Counted from the first letter of the stretch, positions 43,326-52,602 are shown. The stretch is 64,000 nucleotides of DNA from Clostridiales bacterium UBA1738 (GCA_002315735.1 DCIA01000002.1:1-64000), one strand, 5' to 3'. The notes: a model not told the origin generated them from the sequence alone. Translations and numbers: made by a program.

Positions 43326-44545
43326 TAGATAAAACTGTGGTTGTGATTGGCGGCGGTGCGGCAGGGCTTATTGCAACAGGAAAACTAAAAGACAGAGTTA
43401 AAAATGTAATACTAATCGAAAAAAACGATGTTTTCGGAAAAAAACTCAGAATAACGGGTAAGGGAAGATGCAATATAACAAATGATGCAGAAATTCCTGA
43501 AATAATGGCTAATGTCACAAAAAATGCAAAGTTTTTGTATAGCGCACTTTATAATTTTACAAATAATGACGTAGTTTCTCTTATTAATTCTCTCGGAGTT
43601 CCGACAAAGGTGGAGCGTGGTGGCAGAGTTTTCCCACAAAGCGATAGTGCAAAAGATGTTGTTTCGGCACTTTCAAGATATGCAAAGGGTAAGAATGTGA
43701 AAATAGTCACAGCAGAAGCAAAAGAAGTTTTAGTGGAGAGTAATAAGATTATCGGCGTTAGGACAAATAAGGGCGAAATTTTAGCAGATAGCGTTATTTT
43801 GGCAACAGGCGGGGCATCATATCCACTAACAGGCTCAACAGGTGACGGATATAAAATGGCAGAAATATTGGGCCATACTATTATTACGCCAACACCTTCT
43901 CTTGTGCCGCTTGAAACAAAAGAAAAATGGGTAAGTAGCCTTATGGGACTTACTTTAAAAAATGTTGAACTTACTATTTTTGATGATAGAAACAAAAAAG
44001 TTTTTTCTGATTTTGGCGAAATGATTTTTACTCATTTTGGGATTTCAGGGCCGATTGTTTTGTCGGCATCTTGCCATATGCGAAATAAAACAGGGTATAA
44101 ATGCACTATTGACTTAAAACCTGCACTAGATATCGAAACGCTTGATAAAAGAATTGTGCGTGATTTTGAAAAATTCTCTAAAAAGCATTTAATAAATTCG
44201 CTTGATGAACTATTGCCAAAATCCTTAATTCCTGTTATAATAGAACTTGCGGGTTTAAATCCGCATAAAGACATTTCGGAAGTGACAAAAAAGGAAAGGG
44301 CAGAACTTGTAAAAGTTATAAAAGCTATGCCACTTTCAATAAAAGGCACAAGACCGATTGAAGAGGCTATAATAACATCGGGTGGAGTAAAGGTATCGGA
44401 AATTAATCCGTCAACTATGGAATCAAAGATTATTGAAGGTTTGTTTTTTGCAGGTGAAGTGATTGATGTCGATGCATACACAGGCGGATTTAATCTGCAA
44501 ATTGCTTTTTCAACAGGTGTTTTGGCTGCGGAGAGTATTTATTAA
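43322..44545 (+). CDS. NAD(P)/FAD-dependent oxidoreductase (HI0933 family)
   Basis: 407 residues. The FAD-binding GGGAAGLIATGKL is at about 9-21, followed by the family signature GKKLRITGKGRCNITND, a DILATGG-like segment (VILATGGASYPLTGSTGDGY) and the C-terminal GEVIDVDAYTGGFNLQIAFSTG. The function of HI0933/YhiN proteins is largely undefined; BaiN of bile-acid-converting clostridia is a relative. The ATG overlaps the stop of the regulator gene. Neighbours give no firm role. Confidence 0.88.
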   Translation: MIDKTVVVIGGGAAGLIATGKLKDRVKNVILIEKNDVFGKKLRITGKGRCNITNDAEIPEIMANVTKNAKFLYSALYNFTNNDVVSLINSLGVPTKVERGGRVFPQSDSAKDVVSALSRYAKGKNVKIVTAEAKEVLVESNKIIGVRTNKGEILADSVILATGGASYPLTGSTGDGYKMAEILGHTIITPTPSLVPLETKEKWVSSLMGLTLKNVELTIFDDRNKKVFSDFGEMIFTHFGISGPIVLSASCHMRNKTGYKCTIDLKPALDIETLDKRIVRDFEKFSKKHLINSLDELLPKSLIPVIIELAGLNPHKDISEVTKKERAELVKVIKAMPLSIKGTRPIEEAIITSGGVKVSEINPSTMESKIIEGLFFAGEVIDVDAYTGGFNLQIAFSTGVLAAESIY

Positions 44546-44565
44546 TTTTGAAAGGAATATTACAT

Positions 44566-45225
44566 ATGAAGATTGCTATTGATGGCCCTGCAGGAGCAGG
44601 AAAGAGTTCTATTTCAAAACTTGCAGCAAAGGAACTTGGCTTTATTTACATAGACACAGGTGCAATGTATCGTGCAGCTGCGGTTTATGCTATCAAAAAC
44701 GGTATTGAAATTAAAGAAGAAAATATGACAGAGGAAGTGCTTAATAAAATTAAAATTGATATTAAGTATAACGAAAACGGACAACAGATTTTCTTGTGTG
44801 GAGAAGATGTTACCAAAAGAATTAGAGAAGCAGACGCAAGTCTGGGTGCATCAAATATTGCAGTAATACCAAGCGTTAGGCTAAAACTTGTTGACCTTCA
44901 AAGAGAACTTGCAAAGGGCAATGATGTTTTGATGGACGGAAGAGATATCGGAACATATGTTTTGCCTGATGCAGAACTTAAAATCTACTTAACAGCATCC
45001 GTTGAAGAAAGAGCAAAAAGACGTCTAAAAGAACTTATAGAAAAAGGTCAAGATGCAGATTTTGAAACGGTAAAAAGGGATATTGAGTATCGTGATAAAA
45101 ATGATTCTGAAAGAGAATTTGCACCACTTAAAAAAAGTGAAGATGCAGTTTTAATTGATTCTACCAATATGACTATTGATGAAGTTAAAAATCGTATAAT
45201 TGAACTTGCAAGAGGTATAAAATAA
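44566..45225 (+). CDS. cmk: Cytidylate kinase
   Basis: 219 residues from ATG 44566 (MKIAIDGPAGAGKSS); a TTG at 44548 overlaps the AAAGGA site. The P-loop GPAGAGKSS, IDTGAMYRA, the LMDGRDIGTYVLPDA region and the R-D-x-NDSERE lid are present. It phosphorylates CMP and dCMP. The plsC start overlaps its stop codon by one base, and cmk-plsC-ispH/S1 is a common clostridial order. Confidence 0.97.
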   Translation: MKIAIDGPAGAGKSSISKLAAKELGFIYIDTGAMYRAAAVYAIKNGIEIKEENMTEEVLNKIKIDIKYNENGQQIFLCGEDVTKRIREADASLGASNIAVIPSVRLKLVDLQRELAKGNDVLMDGRDIGTYVLPDAELKIYLTASVEERAKRRLKELIEKGQDADFETVKRDIEYRDKNDSEREFAPLKKSEDAVLIDSTNMTIDEVKNRIIELARGIK

Positions 45226-45815
45226 TGTTCTATAATGTTATAAAATGCCTTGCAAAAGCTGTTTTTGGAACAGGGCTTAGAATTAAATCTTTTGGCAATG
45301 AAAATGTTATGGAAAACGGCGGTGTGATTTATGCTGTTAATCATAAATCGTGGCTAGACCCTATTATGATTGCTGTTACATCAAAAAGACCACTTACATT
45401 CATTGCAAAAAAAGAACTGTTTAAGAATAAATTATTAGGCGGATTTTTAAAGAAAATGGGAGCATTCCCTGTAAATAGGGGAAAGGGCGATATTGGAGCT
45501 GTAAAAACGGCTCTTTCGATTTTAAAAGAAGAAAAGGTTTTAATGATTTTCCCTGAGGGTACAAGAGTAAAAAAAGGCGAAAAGGTTGATGCAAAAGCAG
45601 GTCTTGCTATGTTTGCACTTCATGCAAAAGTTCCGATTATTCCAATAAAAATCAGCGGAAATTATGGATTTATGAAGAAAATAGATGTAATTTACGGAGA
45701 ACCTATTTACCTTGACGAATATTACGGCAAAAAACTGCCGACAGAGGAACTCCAAAAAGTATCGCAATCGGTACTTGATACAATTTATGCCTTGGAGGCA
45801 AGAAATGAGCATTAA
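45225..45815 (+). CDS. plsC: 1-acyl-sn-glycerol-3-phosphate acyltransferase
   Basis: 196 residues. The acyltransferase block I NHKSWLD (HX4D, residues about 39-45) and block III FPEGTR (about 109-114) are intact. It converts lysophosphatidic acid to phosphatidic acid at the membrane. A hydrophobic N-terminus may anchor it. Coupled to cmk by a TAATG overlap, and its last 11 bases overlap the ispH start. Confidence 0.93.
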   Translation: MFYNVIKCLAKAVFGTGLRIKSFGNENVMENGGVIYAVNHKSWLDPIMIAVTSKRPLTFIAKKELFKNKLLGGFLKKMGAFPVNRGKGDIGAVKTALSILKEEKVLMIFPEGTRVKKGEKVDAKAGLAMFALHAKVPIIPIKISGNYGFMKKIDVIYGEPIYLDEYYGKKLPTEELQKVSQSVLDTIYALEARNEH

Positions 45816-47829
45816 AATAGCTAAAACGGCGGGTTTTTGTTATGGTGTCAAAAGAGCTGTTGACAAAACCTATGAACTGATAAATAGAAATGAGATAAAA
45901 ATATCAACGCTTGGTCATCTTATCCATAATAGAGAAGTGGTGTGTGACCTTGAAAAACACGGTGTTTTTTCTTATGATAGGGTGGAAGATATACCACAGG
46001 ACTCAGCGGTTATAATAAGAACTCATGGTGTTAAAAAAAGTGTTATTGAGTCGCTTTCGGGAAGAGAAGTTTTTGACTTCACTTGCCCTTTTGTTGCTAA
46101 AATTCATAAGATAGTTTCGGAGCATCACAGTAAGGATTATCAAATTGTAATTGTCGGTGATGAGAAACATCCGGAGGTTATAGGAATTAACGGTTGGTGC
46201 GATGATAAAGCGATAATCACATATGATGAAAACTTTGAAATGCCGCAAGAATTTATTGATAAACCGATTTGTGTTGTGGCACAAACAACAATAAACAAAA
46301 ACATTTTTGTGCAAATCGTACAAAATATCAAAAATACTTGCAAAGTGGTAGTAGTTTTTGATACAATATGTAGTGCGACCAAAGACAGGCAAGAGGAAGC
46401 GTATTTGTTATCGCAAAACTCTGATATCATGTTTGTAGTAGGCGGCAGGGAGAGTTCAAATACCGGAAAACTCTTTCATATAGCAAAAGAAAATTGTCCG
46501 GAAACATACTTTGTTGAAAATTTTGAGGATATTCCTCAGGATTTGCATATAAAAAATAAAAAGATAGGGATAACGGCGGGGGCGTCAACTCCGGCACGCA
46601 CTATCGAGGAGGTTTTTACAACAATGGAAGAAAAAATCAGAAATGAGGAATCTTTCGCCGAACTTTTTGAAAAGTACGGAACAAAAACTTTGAATAACGG
46701 AGATATTGTTGACGCAACAGTTGTTGAGATACGCAACAATGAGGTCATTGTTGATCTTGGCGGTTTTAAGTACAATGGTCAATTAGCAGTCGATCAGTTG
46801 TCAGATGATCCGTATTTGAAGGCAACTGATATTGTTAAGGTTGGCGATACAATTCAAGTATATGTAGTCGGCATTAACGATGCTGAAGGCAAAGTGGTTC
46901 TTTCAAGAAAGAAGATTGTTGCAATGGAAAGTTGGAACAAAATGAAAGAATCATATGAGAACAAAGAAGTTCTTGAAGCAAAGATTATCAAAGTAGTAAG
47001 AGGCGGCGTAATCGCTCTTGCAAATGATTCACAAATCTTTATTCCTGCAAGACAAGCATCTCTTCACTTTGTACAAAATTTAGAAACTTTACTTGGCACA
47101 ACTGTTAAAGTTCGTCTTATTGAATTGGACGAAAGAAGAAAACGTGTTGTAGGTTCTGTAAGAGTTCTTCTTGAAGAAGAAAAGAAGGCTGTTGAATCAA
47201 AATTCTGGGCTGATGCAGAAGCCGGTAAAGAATACACAGGTACTGTTAAGTCAATCACATCATTCGGCGTATTTGTTGACATTGGTGGTGTTGACGGCTT
47301 AGTTCACATTTCAGAACTTTCTTGGAATAAGATTAAGCACCCATCAGAAATCGTTAAAGAAGGCGATGTTTTAAAGGTTTATATCAAGGATATCAACCAA
47401 GAAACAAAGAAGATTTCTCTTGGCTATAAAAAGGCTGAAGATAATCCTTGGGTTATCGCAAAGGCTAAACTAAACATTAATGATGTTGTTACTTGTAAGA
47501 TTGTCCGTATGATGCCATTTGGCGCATTTGCTGAAATTATGCCAAATGTTGATGGTCTTATCCACATTTCTCAAATCGCTGATAAGAGAATTGGCAAGCC
47601 TGAAGATGTTCTTACAATCGGTCAAGAAGTTGAAGCAAAGATTATCGATATTGATTGGGATACAAACAAAATCAGTCTTTCAATTAGAGCTTTAATTGCA
47701 CCGGCAGTTGAAGAAACACCGGCAGAAGAAGTTATAGTTGATGCTGAACCACAAGTTGAAAACGCACCTGTTGATATTGAAAAGTTTATCGCTGAAGAAG
47801 CAGAAAAAGAAGAAGCAGACGCTGAATAA
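45805..47829 (+). CDS. ispH: 4-hydroxy-3-methylbut-2-enyl diphosphate reductase fused to S1 RNA-binding repeats
   Basis: 674 residues from ATG 45805, with TTGGAGG 8 bases upstream; a longer reading from 45712 lies inside plsC. Residues 1-280 are IspH, the last enzyme of the MEP isoprenoid pathway: iron-sulfur ligands C12, C94 and C189, histidines H41, H74 and H122, and E124 are all present. Residues about 300-650 hold four S1 motifs (for example KEYTGTVKSITSFGVFVDIGG), as in ribosomal protein S1/RpsA. An acidic tail follows. The fusion is well known in Clostridia and both halves look functional. Confidence 0.95.
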   Translation: MSIKIAKTAGFCYGVKRAVDKTYELINRNEIKISTLGHLIHNREVVCDLEKHGVFSYDRVEDIPQDSAVIIRTHGVKKSVIESLSGREVFDFTCPFVAKIHKIVSEHHSKDYQIVIVGDEKHPEVIGINGWCDDKAIITYDENFEMPQEFIDKPICVVAQTTINKNIFVQIVQNIKNTCKVVVVFDTICSATKDRQEEAYLLSQNSDIMFVVGGRESSNTGKLFHIAKENCPETYFVENFEDIPQDLHIKNKKIGITAGASTPARTIEEVFTTMEEKIRNEESFAELFEKYGTKTLNNGDIVDATVVEIRNNEVIVDLGGFKYNGQLAVDQLSDDPYLKATDIVKVGDTIQVYVVGINDAEGKVVLSRKKIVAMESWNKMKESYENKEVLEAKIIKVVRGGVIALANDSQIFIPARQASLHFVQNLETLLGTTVKVRLIELDERRKRVVGSVRVLLEEEKKAVESKFWADAEAGKEYTGTVKSITSFGVFVDIGGVDGLVHISELSWNKIKHPSEIVKEGDVLKVYIKDINQETKKISLGYKKAEDNPWVIAKAKLNINDVVTCKIVRMMPFGAFAEIMPNVDGLIHISQIADKRIGKPEDVLTIGQEVEAKIIDIDWDTNKISLSIRALIAPAVEETPAEEVIVDAEPQVENAPVDIEKFIAEEAEKEEADAE

Positions 47830-47834
47830 TTTTC

Positions 47835-47871
47835 ATAAAGGACTTTTTTCATAAAAGTCCTTTATTTTTTT
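47835..47871 (+). terminator. Terminator after ispH-S1
   Basis: A 13-bp perfect stem, ATAAAGGACTTTT (47835-47847) with AAAAGTCCTTTAT (47853-47865), then a T run. Confidence 0.9.
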
Positions 47872-47879
47872 GCAAATTA

Positions 47880-47908
47880 TTGCCATAATAAGAAAAAAAT
47901 GCTATAAT
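47880..47908 (+). promoter_or_regulatory. Promoter of murD and the M42 peptidase operon
   Basis: TTGCCA (47880-47885), 17-base spacer, TATAAT (47903-47908). Confidence 0.7.
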
Positions 47909-47945
47909 ATATACTAATGTATTATTATGAAAATAGGTGATTTGC

Positions 47946-49301
47946 GTGTTGGTAAATGAGTTTAAAAATAGTGTAAAGGGTAAGAATGTTTCGGTAATCG
48001 GTCTTGGAATTTCAAACAGACCGTTAATTAAGTACTTACTAAATGCAGGTGCTAATGTTTCTGCATATGATAAAAGAACAAAAGAAGAATTAGGCGAAAT
48101 CTATGATGAGTTTACAAATCTTGGAGTTCCGATTGTTTCGGGTGAAAACTATCTTGATAAATTAGATGGTGAAATCATTTTTAAAACTCCCGGTCTTAGA
48201 TTTGACCACCCTTCGCTTTTAAAGGCAAAGGAAAACGGAGCAACCATAACAAGCGAAATGGAAGTCTTTTTTGATATTTGCCCTGCAAAAATTATTGCAG
48301 TAACAGGTAGTGACGGAAAGACAACGACAACAACTTTAATTTCAAAAATGCTAAAAGAGGCAGGATTTAAGGTTTGGCTTGGCGGAAATATTGGAAATCC
48401 ACTACTTTGCGAAGCGGAAAATATGAAAGAGACAGATATGGTAGTTTTGGAACTTTCAAGTTTCCAACTTCATACTATGAAAAAGTCGCCGAGTGTTTCG
48501 GTAATCACAAATATTTCACCAAATCATTTGGATATGCATAAAAATTATCAAGAATATATTGATGCCAAGAAAAATATTATGACGCATCAAACAAAAGATG
48601 ATATTTTGGTTGTAAATGCATCAAATGATGTTACTGAAAAAATCGGCAAAGAGGCAAAGGGAAAACTTTTAGACTTTTCATCAAAAAAAGATGCCTTTGT
48701 TTCATTAAAAGATGGTGTGATTTATCGTGGTAAAGACGCAGTTCTTCCGATCTCTGACATAAAAATCCCCGGTATGCACAATGTAGAAAATTATATGGCA
48801 GCGATTGCGGCAGTTTGTGGGCTGGTTTCTGATGAAGTTATAATAAATGTTGCCAAAACTTTTGGTGGTGTAGAACACAGAATTGAGCTTGTAAGAACAC
48901 TTGATGGGGTTAGGTATTATAACAGTTCGATTGATTCAAGTCCAAACAGAACGATTAATACGCTAAGAGTATTTCCGGAAAAAGTTATTTTGATTGCCGG
49001 CGGAAAGGATAAGGGTATCCCGTATGATGAATTAGGCCCGTCGCTTGCAGAAAAGGTTAAAACCTTAATTTTGATAGGAAAAACATCTGACAAAATTGAA
49101 AAAGCATTAATGGATACAAATAAAGGCGAAGATGTTGAAATTATTAGATGTAATAGTTATGAGGAAGTTGTAAAAACAGCACATAATAAAGCAAAACAGG
49201 GGGATGTGGTAATACTATCACCTGCGTCAACAAGTTTCGATATGTTCCATAATTTTGAGGAAAGAGGAAATCTTTTTAAGGAATTGGTAAATAAATTATA
49301 A
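47946..49301 (+). CDS. murD: UDP-N-acetylmuramoyl-L-alanine--D-glutamate ligase
   Basis: 451 residues from GTG 47946; a GTG at 47937 is part of the AGGTGA site. It adds D-glutamate to UDP-MurNAc-L-Ala in the cytoplasm. The Rossmann-like N-terminus (VSVIGLGISNRPLIKYL), the ATP loop AVTGSDGKTTTTTLI near residue 116, ISPNHLDMH and the C-terminal IAGGKDKG-PY stretch are conserved. It is separate from the mur/dcw cluster and leads three peptidase genes, an unusual partnership. Confidence 0.95.
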   Translation: MLVNEFKNSVKGKNVSVIGLGISNRPLIKYLLNAGANVSAYDKRTKEELGEIYDEFTNLGVPIVSGENYLDKLDGEIIFKTPGLRFDHPSLLKAKENGATITSEMEVFFDICPAKIIAVTGSDGKTTTTTLISKMLKEAGFKVWLGGNIGNPLLCEAENMKETDMVVLELSSFQLHTMKKSPSVSVITNISPNHLDMHKNYQEYIDAKKNIMTHQTKDDILVVNASNDVTEKIGKEAKGKLLDFSSKKDAFVSLKDGVIYRGKDAVLPISDIKIPGMHNVENYMAAIAAVCGLVSDEVIINVAKTFGGVEHRIELVRTLDGVRYYNSSIDSSPNRTINTLRVFPEKVILIAGGKDKGIPYDELGPSLAEKVKTLILIGKTSDKIEKALMDTNKGEDVEIIRCNSYEEVVKTAHNKAKQGDVVILSPASTSFDMFHNFEERGNLFKELVNKL

Positions 49302-49312
49302 GGAGAATTAAG

Positions 49313-50350
49313 TTGAAGGATTTGATAAAAAGACTTAGTGGTCTTCATGCAATTTCAGGTTTTGAATATAGAATAAATAGCGAGATTAAAAGTATATTGG
49401 AAGAATACTCCGATGAAGTTACGATAGATAATCTTGGAAGTGTTATTGCACTTAGAAAGTCAAAAAACAAAGATGCAAAAAATGTCTTAATTGAAGCACA
49501 TATCGATGAAATCGGACTTATGGTAAAAAAAATTGACGAAAATGGTTTTATCACCTTTGCAAATGTGGGAGGAGTTGACCAAAGAATTTTACCTGCAAGA
49601 GAAGTCGTAGTACATGGAAAGCGTGATGTAAAAGGTGTTATAGGTGTAAAACCACCACATATTACATCGGTTGCAGAAGAAAAAAAATGCTACTCAATAA
49701 ATGACCTTACTGTCGATACAGGGCTTTCGAAAGAGGAGGTTTTTGAACTCATTAGAGTTGGAGATGCGATAACCTTTGATGTTTCTCCGAGAGAACTTTT
49801 AGATGGTCAAATAACCGGAAAATCATTAGATGATAGAGCGTGTGTTGCAACACTTATTGATGCTCTTAAAAATCTAAAAGATTGCGAACTTAATGTTAAT
49901 CTTTATGTGGTAGCGTCGGCAAAGGAAGAAGTCGGCGGATATGGCGCTATGACAGCGGCATATAAAATCAATCCTGACCTTGCAATTGCAGTTGATGTAT
50001 GCCATGGAATTACGCCTGATAACTCCGATTTTGCATATGAAGTTGGCTCGGGCGCTGTTATTACTTGCGGCCCGAACATAAATCCATTGGTTTTTGAAAG
50101 ATTAATTTCTACTGCAAAGGAAAATGATATAAAATATGAAATTGATGTTGATGGTGGAAATACAGGCACAGATGCTTGGGAGATGCAAATAATAAGAGAG
50201 GGGATTCCAACAGGACTTTTATCTGTTCCTCTTAAATATATGCATACAGCGGTTGAAGTAATTTCGGTTTCGGACTGTGAGGTAGTTTCAAGCCTAATTC
50301 AAAAGTTTATTTTAGGACTAAATGGCAAGGAGGAATGGATATGTTATTAG
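49313..50350 (+). CDS. M42 family metallopeptidase (first of three)
   Basis: 345 residues from a TTG start with AAGGAGAA upstream. M42 enzymes (FrvX/YsdC/PepA-TET type) are cytoplasmic aminopeptidases that form large tetrahedral shells. The metal-site motifs are EAHIDEIGLM (about 63-72), LDDRACVATL near 178, KEEVGGYGA near 208, AVDVCHG near 230 and YMHTAVEV near 315. About 35-40% of positions look shared with the two genes downstream, by eye. The endogenous substrates are unknown. GAGGAATGG near its end also serves as the start region of the next gene. Confidence 0.9.
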   Translation: MKDLIKRLSGLHAISGFEYRINSEIKSILEEYSDEVTIDNLGSVIALRKSKNKDAKNVLIEAHIDEIGLMVKKIDENGFITFANVGGVDQRILPAREVVVHGKRDVKGVIGVKPPHITSVAEEKKCYSINDLTVDTGLSKEEVFELIRVGDAITFDVSPRELLDGQITGKSLDDRACVATLIDALKNLKDCELNVNLYVVASAKEEVGGYGAMTAAYKINPDLAIAVDVCHGITPDNSDFAYEVGSGAVITCGPNINPLVFERLISTAKENDIKYEIDVDGGNTGTDAWEMQIIREGIPTGLLSVPLKYMHTAVEVISVSDCEVVSSLIQKFILGLNGKEEWICY

Positions 50351-51354
50351 AAGAACTATCAAATCTTTGCGGAGTCAGCGGGAATGAAAATGAGGTAAGA
50401 GCATTCATTTTAAATGAAATAAAGCCTTATGCAGATGAAATTACAGTTGATACAATAGGAAATGTAATTGCACTAAAAAAAGGTAATGAAAAAAAGCGAA
50501 TAATGCTTGATGCACATATGGATGAAGTTGGTTTCATAATAAGCGGAATTACGGATAAGGGGTTTTTAAAGTTTCAATGTGTAGGCGGAATTGACCCAAG
50601 AACAATACTTTCAAAGCGTGTTTTAATAGGAAAAAATAAGATAATTGGTGTTATTGGAATAAAGGCTATACATTTGCAGAAAAAATCAGAACGAGATTCA
50701 GCCCCTGAAATCAAGGATATGTTTATTGATGTTGGTGCAAAGGACAAAGAAAGTGCCGAAAAGGTAATTAATTTGGGCGATTATGCCACTTTTGACACAA
50801 AGTTTGAGTATTTAGGAAAAGATACAGTAAAAGCCAAGGCACTAGATGACAGAGCAGGCTGCGCGGTACTTTTAGACCTTATAAAAAAACCTGTTAAATA
50901 CGATACTTACTTTTGTTTTACAACGCAAGAGGAAGTGGGGCTAAGAGGAGCAAGAATTGCGGCAAACAGAATTAATCCTGATATCGCACTTGTAATTGAG
51001 TCAACGACTTGCAGTGATATGACCGATTTTAAGCCACACGAAAAGGTGACAATTATGGGAAAAGGTGCTGCAATCTCAATTATGGACAGACGAACGATTG
51101 TGGACAAAGATTTTGCAAATAAACTGTTTAATTTTGCAAAAGATGCTAATATTAATGTTCAGTACAAGCAATCGATAGCAGGTGGAAATAATGCAGGAGC
51201 GATTCATTTGTCACAAAATGGTGTAAAAACTGCATCAATTTCAATTCCTTGCAGATATATTCACCAAGCGGCAAGCGTGGCATCGGTAAAAGATTTAGAA
51301 GCAATAAAGAAATTGGCAGAACAATTTTTAATAAGAATTGATGAGGTATTATGA
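50341..51354 (+). CDS. M42 family metallopeptidase (second of three)
   Basis: 337 residues from ATG 50341. An ATG at 50335 is too close to the AAGGAGG at 50327-50333. Motifs are DAHMDEVGFI (about 59-68), LDDRAGCAVL, TQEEVGLRGA, IEST-CSD and the C-terminal YIHQAASV. It overlaps the first peptidase by 10 bases and the third by 4, so the three are translationally coupled. Divergence among the copies suggests different peptide preferences or mixed oligomers. Confidence 0.9.
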   Translation: MLLEELSNLCGVSGNENEVRAFILNEIKPYADEITVDTIGNVIALKKGNEKKRIMLDAHMDEVGFIISGITDKGFLKFQCVGGIDPRTILSKRVLIGKNKIIGVIGIKAIHLQKKSERDSAPEIKDMFIDVGAKDKESAEKVINLGDYATFDTKFEYLGKDTVKAKALDDRAGCAVLLDLIKKPVKYDTYFCFTTQEEVGLRGARIAANRINPDIALVIESTTCSDMTDFKPHEKVTIMGKGAAISIMDRRTIVDKDFANKLFNFAKDANINVQYKQSIAGGNNAGAIHLSQNGVKTASISIPCRYIHQAASVASVKDLEAIKKLAEQFLIRIDEVL

Positions 51355-52319
51355 TGGAACTTTTAAAGAAATTAATAGAAACGGCCTCGCCATCAGGGAG
51401 AGAATCTGCTATTGCAGAACTAATCAAAGAGGAAGTATCTCCTTATGTTGATGAAGCATATATTGACAATTTGGGCAACCTTATTGCACATAAAAAAGGC
51501 ACAGGCAAAAAAATTATGTTTGCCGCACATATGGACGAAATTGGTGTAATAGTAACTTATATTGATGATAAAGGGTATTTAAGATTTTCAGATGTTGGTG
51601 GACTTTATGCTAAATATTTAGCAGGAAAGAGAGTTGTTTTTGCAAATGGTACAGAAGGGGTTATAGGAACTGAGCCTGAAAATGAAAAAAATAGCCTTTT
51701 AAAAATGTATATTGATATTGGAGCATCTTCAAAAGAAGAGGCAGAAAAAAATGTGTCAGTCGGAGATATGGCAGTATTTGTGGGGAACTATAAGGAACAA
51801 GGAAATGTAGTTATTTCTAAAACACTTGACAATAAAGTAGGCTGCTATGTTTTGATAGAAACACTAAAAAATGTAGACTCTAATAATGATTTATATTTTG
51901 TTTTCACTGTTCAAGAAGAGGTGGGACTCCGTGGAGCAAGAACTGCGGCATTTAGTATTGAGCCCGATTTTGCACTTGCGATAGATGTTACAGATACGGG
52001 AGATACCCCTCTAAACGAAAAAATTGCTGTAAAGTTAGGCGATGGAGCGGCGATTAAAGTTATGGACTATTCAATAATTTGTGATGGCAGTGTTAGAGAA
52101 ACGCTTATAGAACTTGCAAAAAATAATAATATTTCTTATCAGCTCGAAGTTATGACTGATGGTGGAACAGATGCAGGAACAATCCATTTTAGTAAGGGTG
52201 GCGTTAAAACAGGCGGAATTTCAATTCCTACAAGATATATTCACTCACCCTCAGAGATGGCAAATATAAATGATATTAAAGCAGTAATTGAACTTACAAA
52301 GGCATTTGCCAATAACTAA
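51351..52319 (+). CDS. M42 family metallopeptidase (third of three)
   Basis: 322 residues; ATG 51351 or the adjacent ATG 51354 may start it. Motifs are AAHMDEIGVI, LDNKVGCYVL (DN in place of the DD of its siblings, a variant seen in other M42 members), VQEEVGLRGA, AIDVTDTGD and YIHSPSEM. The TAA stop at 52317-52319 forms the left edge of a terminator that is repeated beyond the next accessory genes, marking the end of the ancestral operon. Confidence 0.9.
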   Translation: MMELLKKLIETASPSGRESAIAELIKEEVSPYVDEAYIDNLGNLIAHKKGTGKKIMFAAHMDEIGVIVTYIDDKGYLRFSDVGGLYAKYLAGKRVVFANGTEGVIGTEPENEKNSLLKMYIDIGASSKEEAEKNVSVGDMAVFVGNYKEQGNVVISKTLDNKVGCYVLIETLKNVDSNNDLYFVFTVQEEVGLRGARTAAFSIEPDFALAIDVTDTGDTPLNEKIAVKLGDGAAIKVMDYSIICDGSVRETLIELAKNNNISYQLEVMTDGGTDAGTIHFSKGGVKTGGISIPTRYIHSPSEMANINDIKAVIELTKAFANN

Positions 52320-52347
52320 AAAAGCTCACTAATGTGAGCTTTTTTTT
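52317..52347. terminator. Left copy of duplicated terminator (29-bp direct repeat)
   Basis: AAAAAAGCTCAC (52318-52329), TAAT, GTGAGCTTTTTT forms a strong hairpin with A and T flanks, usable from both strands. Positions 52317-52345 are identical to 54177-54205. This copy begins with the TAA of the third M42 gene. Confidence 0.9.
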
Positions 52348-52359
52348 GCTTTGAAAAAA

Positions 52360-52506
52360 TTATTCTTTTTCTTTTTTTATGTGTTCCTTTAATATTAGAT
52401 TGATATACTGTGATAATGAACGGTCGTCATTTTCTGCTTGTATACGGAGCTTTTTCAAAATATCATTATCTATCGTAATACTTATTTTTTCTTTAAGCGG
52501 TCTCAT
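52360..52506 (-). CDS. Ribbon-helix-helix (CopG/Arc-like) DNA-binding protein, 48 residues
   Basis: The minus strand from the ATG at 52506 reads MRPLKEKISITIDNDILKKL and continues through SLSQYINLILKEHIKK. An AGGTGA site lies 6 bases upstream. The alternating KISITID strand followed by two helices is the ribbon-helix-helix fold, which binds tandem operators as pairs of dimers. Being this short, it is either a stand-alone repressor or an orphan antitoxin; no toxin gene is adjacent. It is divergent from the radical SAM gene, and the space between has a 10-bp tandem repeat that may be its operator. Confidence 0.8.
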   Translation of the reverse strand: MRPLKEKISITIDNDILKKLRIQAENDDRSLSQYINLILKEHIKKEKE

Positions 52507-52531
52507 AATTTCACCTCAATTGATAGTATTT

Positions 52532-52551
52532 TATATTATTCTATATTATTC
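52532..52551 (+). repeat. Tandem 10-bp repeat, candidate operator of the RHH protein
   Basis: TATATTATTC occurs twice head to tail (52532-52541, 52542-52551), one helical turn apart. It lies 26 bases before the RHH start codon, where the -10 of that gene is expected, and 23 bases before the -35 of the radical SAM gene. One-turn spacing suits cooperative ribbon-helix-helix binding. AT-richness means chance cannot be excluded. Confidence 0.4.
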
Positions 52552-52573
52552 TACAACAAATTCGTATTTTATA

Positions 52574-52602
52574 TTGACAAATAGGATTAAGTAAGATAAA
52601 AT
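52574..52602 (+). promoter_or_regulatory. Promoter of the radical SAM enzyme-peptide operon
   Basis: TTGACA (52574-52579), 17-base spacer, TAAAAT (52597-52602), leaving a leader of about 60 bases. Confidence 0.75.

Noticed and set aside
45712..45804. In-frame upstream extension of ispH
   Set aside because: It lies within plsC in another frame and adds nothing conserved; TTGGAGG supports the start at 45805.
52379..52594. Plus-strand open frame of 71 codons opposite the RHH gene
   Set aside because: It has no ribosome binding site and is antisense to a well-formed small gene with a recognisable fold.
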